DNA of 64,000 nucleotides. Source: Paraspadella gotoi. Its lineage: Eukaryota > Chaetognatha. The stretch lies in assembly GCA_051294375.1 (NCBI GenBank), contig CM119271.1, forward strand, positions 10,259,225-10,323,224, read 5' to 3'. Position numbers and translations under genes: made by a program. Shown piece after piece: positions 55,560 through 64,000 of the stretch (position 1 is its first letter; every line of letters begins with the position of its first letter). Under the pieces are notes generated by a model. It had not been told where the DNA came from and did not search any database. It saw only the letters and a program-made list of their open reading frames with translations.

Positions 55560-56820
55560 TAAACGTGATTCGACGAGGCACGGCTGTGATAAGAAAGTGG
55601 GGCGACGACTGAACCCATCGTGGTATTTTAGGGCTCACAACGAAGAAAAAGTATGATAGCTGTATGAGATTTTGAAATGGGCTGGATAAAAATGCGGTTT
55701 CGAGCAAAAAACAGTAGCATTGAAAATGAAAAGAATAAACTTCTTTGAAAATTCGTGTGATATGGTTTCCCAAAAAAAAGGAAGGTTTTCTCCCAGTTGG
55801 TGAAATTGCAGGAAAATCGAACCGTCATTGACCTTGAACCGGCGATTGTACACGGACTTCGAACTGTGATTGAACTGTCATTTTAAGACGTCGATTTGGT
55901 ATTGCACTGAGATTGGTCTGGTAATGAAAGCAGTCATTGCAACGACAATGTAAATCAAATTGCGCTCAAGTTCAGTTTTAGGAATTGAATTAACATTGTC
56001 CCGACATTGACATTAAGATTAAACTGACTTGGAAATAATATTAAACTGGCATTTAACTAGTATTTAACTGGCANNNNNNNNNNNNNNNNNNNNNNNNNNN
56101 NNNNNNNNNNNNNNNNNNNNNNNNNNNNNNNNNNNNNNNNNNNNNNNNNNNNNNNNNNNNNNNNNNNNNNNNNTAAAAATTAACAGCCTATTTATTTAAG
56201 AAAAAAATATTTTACATCCAGAGTCAGAGAAAGGAAGAATTCACATTAGTATTTTCCCATTTTTTGTGCTTTTCACTAGAAAGTGATACAGCATATGATG
56301 TTCCGTTTCTAGAGATTAATAATATTAATTAAGTGTAAAGGAATAAACTGTTTCACAGAATGTGAAAAAGGCTATGTATAGTATACTATAGTATATGTAC
56401 TATGTATATTGTATACTGACTATGTATACGACACGATGAGACGCAGAAGACAACACTACCAATATTTAATAATATCTTTAATAATTATTTTTAATTTTAT
56501 ATCAATAATCTTGGTTCATTTTTCTTTCTTCCGCTCTACTTTCTACAAACACTGGCGCTCGCTCTATCCAACCAACCCTACACAAACTAAACCGATAAAC
56601 GAGAACAAACAAATTACAATCGACTATCAACTGACTGTCATATTGTTTAATGAACCAACCAATCAACCAACCACTTTTTTCCCTTGAAACTGTGAACTAG
56701 CACCCCACTTTATCCAACCCCTCCTCATCTCACCCACCCGACCACCACCAATGCCATCCCTCTCAGCTCCATCAACTAGATTGATGTCTTCTGGGTGGAC
56801 TTCGTCTCAACCTTATTCAT
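55560..56820. other. Unannotated sequence
   Basis: Includes a short repeat of ttgaactg/actggcattt phrases (55860-56075), a gap (56074-56173) and AT-rich DNA. No gene was recognised. Confidence 0.5.
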
Positions 56821-56829
56821 TAATTCTCT

Positions 56830-57060
56830 CGCCGTCGACGTCGTCGTCCTACGCCTCGGCCTTTGATTGGCCGGTTGGCTTCGTCGCATCGACGATTTCA
56901 TTGGTCGACACGTCGGGGCGAGAGGAAAAACTTTAACGGCTTCCGCCAATCGGAGATGAAAACGGGTTTGAGAGTACGACGCAGTGACGTGACGCAGAGG
57001 GGCGAAGAGGGTTTCGATTGGCCGTTGAAGGATATTTTTTAGGGTTTCTTCTGGTTCCAT
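56830..57060. promoter_or_regulatory. CpG-rich promoter-like patch with CCAAT boxes
   Basis: TTGATTGGCC, CATTGGTCG, GCCAATCGG and GATTGGCCG give four CCAAT/ATTGG motifs within 160 bp, with GTGACGTGACG near 56983. A 94-aa minus frame (MEPEETLKNILQRPIETLF) begins at 57060 but is not recognised. Confidence 0.4.
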
Positions 57061-57249
57061 AGTGAGTGGGTGAAGAGGGAAGACAGTGGAGAATTGAGGC
57101 AGGGAGACGAGAGAGATGGTGAATCGTGAAGTTGAAATGAGTTAAATGGAAAAAATTAATATAATAAAAATTAAAAAAATTCTTTATATTAATGTAAATG
57201 CAAGATATATTAATTAATCAAATAATAATATTATAGAAAATAATGTAAT

Positions 57250-57325
57250 TAACGTTGAATAATTATTAATTAATTACCCGTAAATGATCGTGCAGATCCG
57301 ACATTGCATTGCTCAACTGTTCTTA
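57250..57325 (-). mobile_element. Partial third copy of the MITE-like element
   Basis: Minus strand: TTGAGCAATGCAATGTCGGATCTGC and an ATTAATTA-rich part follow the left end of the element at 26850-26930, including the bases outside the inverted end. No right end is seen. Confidence 0.45.
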
Positions 57326-57754
57326 TATATGTGTCTGGGGTTTACAATTTTTCTAATAAAAACTGCTACAAATAACGATGGATTTTATTTAAACAAGGTG
57401 CGATATAGTAAGTTAAAAGTTAAACATATCTTTTCATTTTAAGATCTTTGTAATTGCTAATGTTTCTATGAATCAAAATTTTTATTTGATTTCCTTTGCA
57501 TTATGATGCTACTGCAATAAGCAAATTAATTCTATATATAAAAAATTAGTATATAAAGTACTATAATCTAATTTTCATAGCCAGTAAATCATATGAAAAA
57601 AAAATTAATACAAACATACTTAAACAAAAGAACGTTGATTTAAAAACTTTTGATGGGAAGCTATATCTAAATTTAATATTATGTGGACTAATTGTTGATC
57701 ATTTTTTCTTTAACTCGAGAGATTATGGGGACTAAAATCCACCAACCGTTCATC

Positions 57755-57822
57755 AGCGGCATTGGTGCCGGAGCAAGTCATTCGCCTCCCAAACCCAAAG
57801 GTCCGGGGTTCTAGCCGGTGGC
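57755..57822 (+). mobile_element. tRNA-derived SINE-like sequence
   Basis: GCCTCCCAAACCCAAAGGTCCGGGGTTCTAGCC contains the anticodon-arm-to-T-arm order of a tRNA-derived SINE with a B-box variant GGTTCTAGCC. The A box is degenerate. It lies just before a partial R1 repeat. Confidence 0.5.
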
Positions 57823-57905
57823 CGACTAGCAGTTAAGAGACGGGGCGCTTAACCGACGTGTAACCATGTTTACAGCCTGATCCGCAACTAGGACTGCTCA
57901 TATTG

Positions 57906-58070
57906 GAATGGATAATTTTATATTGTTGTTACCAATTTCATAAAATCAGCATCCTTGTATTTTGATCTAGTGCGAGTACATTAGTTATTCCGATCTAATA
58001 CTTGAAAGGAGTGGTCTTTTCATACAATGAAACATCTCTTTGAAATTTTACCATTACCACTTATTAGATA
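57906..58070 (+). repeat. Dispersed repeat R1, end and start fragments
   Basis: 57906-57945 matches the end of R1 (ggataatttt...accaatttcata) and 58013-58070 matches its start (ggtcttttcatacaatgaaacat), in that order, as if two tandem copies had lost their cores. Confidence 0.5.
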
Positions 58071-58079
58071 GTCGCTCCG

Positions 58080-59690
58080 CGCTGTAAAAAAAACTCCGAA
58101 AGAACGAAGCGGTTTCTGGATAATTTTTCCTAGCAATTTTGCACCAGTAGCCAGCTAAATATTACAAAACCATGGATGATTTCGGAAACTGCAGTTTTGG
58201 GCAACCAACGCCGCCGGAACAAAGAAAATCCATAAAGTCTGACAAAAAAATACTGAAATAAACATGACGCTTGGTCTGATTTCTTTTTAAATTTTTAATT
58301 TGCGGTATTACTGTATAAGTAATTTTTTTCTCAAATTTGTTTCATTTTTGTTTCTTACGTTTTGCCCAAACATGCCCTTTAAATTATAAAAATAAAATAG
58401 CTAATGAACTACAATGTCTAGTCATTCGTTGCGACAAGGAAAATCATATGATATCAAGTATCAATACGGAGCCTTGAAATAACTTATTTCTTTGCAATTT
58501 ACCCCTTTATTGATAAAGCCTTGTATTATAATAAAAAATAAAAACAACAATTTTACCATACAGCTACATGCTTGCGTTTATTAAAGATTTTATGCTTTTT
58601 AAATAAAAAAATATCTATATTAATATAGCAGATAGAGGCTCACCCTATCACCAGAACTCTCTCTCCCCCGGGCCTTTCTCTTCCCCCTCTCAACGCTCCT
58701 CTCCCCTCTCGTCCCCTCCTCTTCATCCCCGAGTCACGGATAGAGTCTTAGGAACGGACTTTACCTCCCCTCTCACTTCTCCTCTCGGTCTCGGAGGTCT
58801 GCCGAACCTACCTCTCCCTTCTCCCTTTATGATACCCCTTGTTCTCTTTTGTAGCCCTATTTTAACCAATTACCAATATATTCCTATACCCTTCTTACCT
58901 CTTTTCCTGAGAGAGACTATTTAGAACCTACTTTAGCTAAGATACCCATCTTCCAGTATAGTACATGGGCATTATGCAAAGTTTTAATTTGCACCTGAAA
59001 TGACAAAAATTAAAAATCTGATAATTGCCTTTAGCCGCTATGCTCAGTAGTTTTAAATCAGCCGGAACAAGTAGAACTCCTAAATTCATATTTTAAATCA
59101 TTGTGTTTTAAGTTCCTTCATGAATTTGTTAATTTTTTTTGTTTTCAACAAAATGATTCATTCATTATTCTTAAATTATATAACATTTGACTGGTATAGA
59201 AAATTTGTTATTATCAGGAAACAATAATCAATCTTTTCTCTTTCAGAACTATATTATTATTTTTTTGTAAATACAGCCAAGTGTGCTTATTAATTTCAAA
59301 AGTGTTATACTTTATTGACTAAGATCCGATCCAATTTTTAAAAAATCCGTGGAAATATTGAGAAAAATTATATGGAAAGATGCCCCATAATTATGGCTTT
59401 ATATGATACAGTTGCTCAGGCGTTCTACTTCTTGTTTGTTCAAAAGAATATCAAAGAAAATCAATTTTTTATTACAATGAAGTCACTCGGCAAAGCTAAA
59501 ATTTAAGTGGAACCAAAAGAAGATTAACGAACGCAGATTGTTTTAAAATTGCATGGAAATGACCATTTTTTGTTGATATATTTTTCAACGCGTCGGTCGA
59601 TTGATTTGAAAGTTACATCAAACAATATGACATCATTTCCTATCAGTAAATGTAAAAATTTTAAAATAACATTATAACGACAAGATAATC
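58080..59690. other. AT-rich unannotated sequence
   Basis: Apart from a CT/CCC-rich patch (58640-58850), nothing stands out. No gene was recognised. Confidence 0.5.
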
Positions 59691-59696
59691 TAATCT

Positions 59697-59905
59697 AACT
59701 TCATTGATAGGAAGCCAGTTCACTGGGAGTGAATTAACAAGTCTGTGAGAGAGGCTTGATTGAAAGCTGCAGAAACCGTGTATTGTTATTATCTTGAAGT
59801 TGAGAAGGCTTAAACCACCAAAGCCTGTCCAATATCAGGGACAAATAGCTTATTATTAAATGGATGGATAACTTTTATATGGCTGTACCAATTTCAATAA
59901 ACAAT
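59697..59905 (+). repeat. Dispersed structured repeat R1, copy 4
   Basis: Close to 46165-46375 (tcattgatag-gaagccag, gggagtgaat, aaaccaccaaagcctgtcc). The AGGCTT/AAGCCT hairpin is intact here; the outer stem has lost one base. Confidence 0.65.
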
Positions 59906-60475
59906 AATTACTGTCCTTCAATATAAATAAAAAATATACATTCTTACAACTTCAATAAAAAAATGTAAATATTTTCTAATCTGTAATCGGTTAGTAGTCA
60001 TTTTGTCTTTTATAAATGTAACATATATATTTTTTGTTCTTGTTTTTCGTTTAATACTATATTTGGTAAAACATATCAAAAAAATATAAGAGCTCATATT
60101 TTTACTACTGGGAATGCACATTATACCGCTTGTAGTTTCACGGGCCCCTGATTTGAGTTATTTTTACTTTTTAGAATTATCCAATAATTTTCTGTTAGTT
60201 TATTAATTCCAACTGAAATAAACAATAATTACATTAGTTTTTTGTCTTTTTTACAATTTTAAAGTACAAATTATGATGATACTTTAATTTTTTTTCTTGA
60301 GCCCTAAAAAACGAGCATATACCTCAAAAAATTATTTTTTTAAATTTTGCTGAAAATGTTATTTCTTTTTTTTTTAAGCATAATTTTAAATTTAAAACAT
60401 TTAATTCAGAATAACTCAAAGAACTTTTGGTTTGTTTTGACAATGTAAAGTTTTATTTATAGTAAACAGTAATAC

Positions 60476-60513
60476 GGACATGATTTACAACTAAAGTCAT
60501 ATTCTTCATCAGG
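60476..60513 (-). ncRNA. Degraded hammerhead-like motif
   Basis: Minus strand: CCTGATGAAG, a GACT/AGTT hairpin, then GTAAATCATGTCC, aligning with 40715-40749 (CTGATGAAGG...CGAAACATGTC). Core bases are altered, so it is a relic. Confidence 0.35.
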
Positions 60514-60963
60514 TAAATTTAAAAAAAATGGACATGGTTTGAGAAAATAAACAGGAGAGAGAGTTAATAAGAGAAGGAATTAATTTCTTTTCAAACCATG
60601 TCTCCGCAAAATTATATTGGAATTAATTTCATCATGCGATTCTGGACTTCTATTTATTGACTTTTTATATTTGGTTTTCTTACATTAGTTTACTTTTTAT
60701 ACTCCTTTACTTTTTTGAATTTATACATCTCCGTCGTCTCCATATTCTTGCTATTTGATTTCATGATTGTACTATTTGTTTTTATAGTGATTACTTTATT
60801 AATTGTAGTAGTATTGATTAACTTCTGTTTGAATTTAGAATTTGCTCTAACATGACTGTCTCTCTGTAGTCACGCCTCCGACCCCGACGATCGCGAATCT
60901 CGTCGAACCAAAATCGAGGCGTCTCTTTTCTTCACTCTCCAACGCCGTATTCGTCTCGCTCAC

Positions 60964-61047
60964 ACGACGCCGCTTCCGACGCCGGTTATAACTTTCCGGC
61001 GTTTTCAGTGAATTCCGTCGTATTACCTCCTCGCTATCTTGTTCCAT
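60964..61047 (-). CDS. Possible first coding exon, unknown protein
   Basis: From ATG at 61047 the frame reads MEQDSEEVIRRNSLKTPES, then YNRRRKRRR, ending exactly before a GTGAGC donor (RC of 60958-60963): 28 codons, phase 0. An acidic start and a basic nuclear-signal-like cluster are visible. Upstream DNA (61060-61200) is CpG-rich. The open frame continues to 60847 if unspliced. No family is recognised. Confidence 0.35.
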
Positions 61048-61199
61048 TATTACACGCACCGTCGCCTCTTCTGGACTTGGGGGGCGCGCTCATTCTCCCG
61101 CCTCGACGATCGGGCTCGCCTCCTTGCGCCGCCCCCGACACGACCCGCCTTCCCCAAGACGACTATCATACGAACTACGCTAAAGCTTCGCCGCACCAA

Positions 61200-62530
61200 C
61201 ATATTTTTACAAAAAGTTCTTATTTTTCTTCTGACAATCCGAATCTGTTATTACAATTTTTTTAAAAATTATTTTACAAATTTATGCAATTAATACAAAA
61301 ATAATACAATTTTTTAACAGCAAATTTCTTACACGGAGCAGCATAAAAATTGACTTAACTCCTATAATCTTTTTATCACTCCACCTTTGTACAAGAGCAG
61401 ATACTTTTTTGTGATAAAACGTTAATTTTTTTAAAGTAATAAATGGTTAAGTTAAGTTATTTTAGTTCTGACAAGTTTGCTATTTTTACTAATGTTACTT
61501 TGATAGCATTTTTGTAAGGAATAATATTTCTCCAATATAAATTTGGATTGAGGTCGCCGTGCCTCTCTGAGGTTGTGAATTGCCCCCACACTTAGTGGCC
61601 CACTGCCCAGTGTTCGTGAGATTTTCCCGTCAGTTGTTTGCTTTCCGGAACTTCAGATCTGGGTAGCGTGTTTAACCAGCCCGTCACTCTTTACAAAGAC
61701 CGTACTGACATCATATACCTTTAATGTTCATGTTCCTTTTTTCTGTCATCTATAAGTAGTCCAACGAGTGGTGTTCTGTTTAGACAGGACAATGAAAAAC
61801 TGAACCATATATGCCCCTTCTAATATTTTAGTTTACATCGTTTTAAACTATATTTACTTTATAATGTATTAGCTGACGGTCGTGAAAACTTTCGAATGGC
61901 CTTAATTGCATCAAACTTCAGACAATAACATTTATCTGATTATTTTGATTTCTCAAGGATACTTTTATTTATATTATTTTACTTATTATTATTATATTAC
62001 ATAGCGCGATAAATAAAATAATAAAATATTTGACTGTTCCTTTCTTCTCTCTTATTTTATTAATCGCGCGCTCGATCTCACTCGATAATAAAAGAACGGC
62101 GTCGACGTTTTAAATAAAAAAACTAGGATCCGAATTCTAAGAGTTTCTAACGGTATCCAGATTCGCGAAAATCTTGAATGGAAAAGTCTTCCGTCAAGGG
62201 GCAAATTTCGAATGTTTTTTAGATTTTTCCTAACGCGTGTCCAATTTTACATGAAACTGATATTTACAATATTCCCGTTATTCTAGTCGGAGGTATAAAA
62301 ATATATTAAAATCATCTGGTGCTGCGGGACATTTTTCCTACTGTTGTACTTGAGCCGAGTTGGCTCTCTCCATCTAGGTAAAACTATATACCTTTTTTGA
62401 ATAGAATGACCAGTGGTTTTAATCATAATTTATCTATTAAAACAACATCACCACAAGCATAGACAATTAGTATGTACTTCTTCTTCGTGGTTTTCCGTCA
62501 AGCCTTTATGGCTTTCTCTCCCGTTTCTGT
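61200..62530. other. Unannotated sequence
   Basis: AT-rich with a moderately GC-rich patch at 61545-61690. No gene was recognised. Confidence 0.5.
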
Positions 62531-62539
62531 GAGAAATAG

Positions 62540-62737
62540 ATGAAACTCAATAAGGAAATTGTATTTAATTCCTTTTGTTTTCTTACCCTGGTGTTTTTTC
62601 TTCTCTGCCATTGTGTTCCGATGAATGTATTTATTATACTGTTAAACATTAAAAAAATAAAAAAAAATAAATTAAAAAAAAATAAAAAAGTTAAAAGGTC
62701 TGATAGGCCTTCGAATAAAAGTAAGGAAGTTTCCTAG
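62540..62737 (+). CDS. Doubtful small ORF with hydrophobic start
   Basis: MKLNKEIVFNSFCFLTLVFF resembles a signal peptide, but the rest is a lysine-rich translation of an A-rich tract. AT-rich context makes chance likely. Confidence 0.12.
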   Translation: MKLNKEIVFNSFCFLTLVFFLLCHCVPMNVFIILLNIKKIKKNKLKKNKKVKRSDRPSNKSKEVS

Positions 62738-62799
62738 CATTGTTTTTCTAATTTGTAAATCAAACACCATATGGAAATATTTTTAGTTTTCCTGAATGT

Positions 62800-62948
62800 A
62801 TGAGAGGAAAAAATCAGGAAAAAGCAACAGCTCGATTTTTACGCCATCACCTTATGGAACCTAAGGAGAATATCAGGACAGAGACGCGTCACGACGAGAC
62901 CAAAATAGCAACGACTCGTAAAAAAAGAGCAAGTTATCTTCGTCGAAG
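62800..62948 (+). CDS. Possible exon with GTGAGT donor, unknown protein
   Basis: The frame reads MRGKNQEKATARFLRHHLME, then PKENIRTETRHDETKIATT and RKKRASYLRR, ending at CGAAG/GTGAGT. A minus-strand frame over the same bases (62839-63060, SLYNRREVEYDRGCDLSEGL) is equally open, so strand is uncertain. No family is recognised. Confidence 0.25.
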
Positions 62949-63249
62949 GTGAGTTTTCCTCAGCCAAACCCTCGGAGAGATCACAGCCGCGGTCGTATTC
63001 GACCTCTCGACGGTTGTAAAGGGAATGTTTATGGAGTGAGCCTGTGTAAGGGGATGTCACGACTCACGAGGGCTGTTTGAAGTTTGGATTCATAGAAGCG
63101 AAAAAAGCGCCAATGTTGGTTGCAGGGTTTTTGCTAAATTTTCGGCTACGAACGCTAACAAAACGACATTCTCCAAGAAGCGTACCAATGTCGGGTTTAT
63201 GTTTTTAGCATGGGACTTTCAAACTAGTTTAATACATATATAAATAATA

Positions 63250-63450
63250 AATAAATAATAACCCTCTCTAAATCGGCCGCGTCGTGGTGCGACCGGTTGG
63301 AGGATGTTTCGCCCGGGAAGATTTACGGTTTCGGGTCGGCGGCGGCAGCGGCGGCGACATCGTCACGTGACGCGATCGGGATCCGGAAGAAGGATGACGT
63401 CGAGAGACGAGATCAGTGACGCGACGGGAAAAAATGACGCGAAACGAAAA
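63250..63450 (+). promoter_or_regulatory. CpG-rich promoter-like patch with GTCACGTGAC
   Basis: Contains GTCACGTGAC (63362-63371), an E-box matching the CLEAR/TFEB-type palindrome, an ETS-like CCGGAAG and GATGACGTCG. A frame from ATG 63304 (MFRPGRFTVSGRRRQRRR) is open for 80 codons but unrecognised. Confidence 0.35.
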
Positions 63451-63779
63451 TTGAGACAAAACGATTTGTTATTTTATTTTTATCATCGAACGACGAGGCT
63501 TCGATCGTTGGACGGAAAAAGCGAAACTCGTCGTCAATGTCTCTAACTTGCTCTCGCGCTCTCCTTTCTTCGCTCTACCTCTCTCGTTCCTTTCTTCCTC
63601 TACTCTCGCTCTTCCTTCTTCGCTCTACCTCACTTACTCTTCTTTCTCACTTACCTCTCTCGCTCTTCCTCTCTTCGCTCTACCTCTCTGGCTCTACCTT
63701 TCTTTGCTCTCTGGCTATTACTTCTACTCTTCTCTTCTTCCTTGGATCTACCGCTTGCTCGATCTACTTTTTCTCTATT

Positions 63780-63797
63780 ATCTTTTTTCTACTTCTG

Positions 63798-63875
<78 letters not shown>
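63780..63875. repeat. (CT)n tract
   Basis: CT microsatellite with two CTCC interruptions, preceded by a CGCTCT/TACCTCTCT repeat (63550-63720). Confidence 0.9.
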
Positions 63876-63877
<2 letters not shown>

Positions 63878-64000
63878 GCTATTTCCCCGCCCTGCTTAAA
63901 CTCGCCCTCTAGTCCCCGCCTGTTAATCCCCACCATTCGTCCCTGCGACGTCTAACTCGTGCCAAATCAATACTCTTCTTTCCACGAAAAATAAAAAGAA

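Noticed and set aside
57026-57033. Perfect U12 donor ATATCCTT on the minus strand
   Set aside because: The exon from the upstream ATG would end in phase 1, which does not fit the S1 exon, and the 8-mer is expected about twice by chance in this window.
1-64000. CRISPR arrays, operons or prokaryotic signals
   Set aside because: The repeats are microsatellites and minisatellites without unique spacers, and the gene structure is intron-split.

Overview
This is a window of animal nuclear DNA from a draft scaffold, not bacterial or viral. Introns with GT-AG borders, long simple repeats, tRNA-like SINE pieces and many N gaps all point that way. High CpG content and an insect-like calcium-channel sequence suggest an invertebrate, probably an arthropod, but the species cannot be named from the window.

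The one recognised gene lies on the minus strand and is cut into exons of about 80-140 bp. It encodes the alpha-1 subunit of a T-type (low-voltage-activated, Cav3) calcium channel. Homologous repeat I can be followed from S1 to S6: S1 (22553-22655), S2-S3 (21745-21887), S4 (6686-6793, only in an error-rich copy), S5 (20098-20210, running into a gap), two exons of the extracellular S5-pore loop (19533-19637, 18019-18131), two pore exons (17818-17900, 17502-17594), and S6 with the start of the I-II linker (81-221). Intron phases agree at every junction that can be tested. The intron before S1 appears to be a minor-class AT-AC intron. The N-terminal exon(s) and repeats II-IV were not found here; repeats II-IV should lie to the left of base 1.

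Much of the left half is assembled two or three times. Block A (about 2940-16740) is a noisy, insertion-rich second version of block B1 (17275-22950) plus block C (26726-32690). Block B2 (22975-26700) is a noisy, deletion-rich version of part of the same locus. Exons are in frame in B1 but broken in A. A and B2 are therefore best read as unpolished long-read or alternative-haplotype sequence, not biological duplications. Gaps of exactly 25 N (2675, 22950, 26701, 38726, 39934, 45640, 47609) mark several of the joins. After C, the segment 32691-38725 is absent from the matching place in A, so it is either a ~6 kb insertion polymorphism or a misjoin.

The right half (38.75-64 kb) is mostly non-coding. 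It holds polypyrimidine and GA/CT microsatellites, GTC/ATC triplet arrays, an inverted duplication (42.6-45.6 kb), and four occurrences of a dispersed repeat with a conserved stem. It also has three tRNA-derived SINE-like pieces, two copies of a hammerhead-like motif, and several CpG-rich promoter-like patches. A few short ORFs with splice donors (60964-61047, 62800-62948) are possible exons of unknown genes. Most long open frames (runs of F/S/L, R/E or K/E) are only translations of microsatellites.
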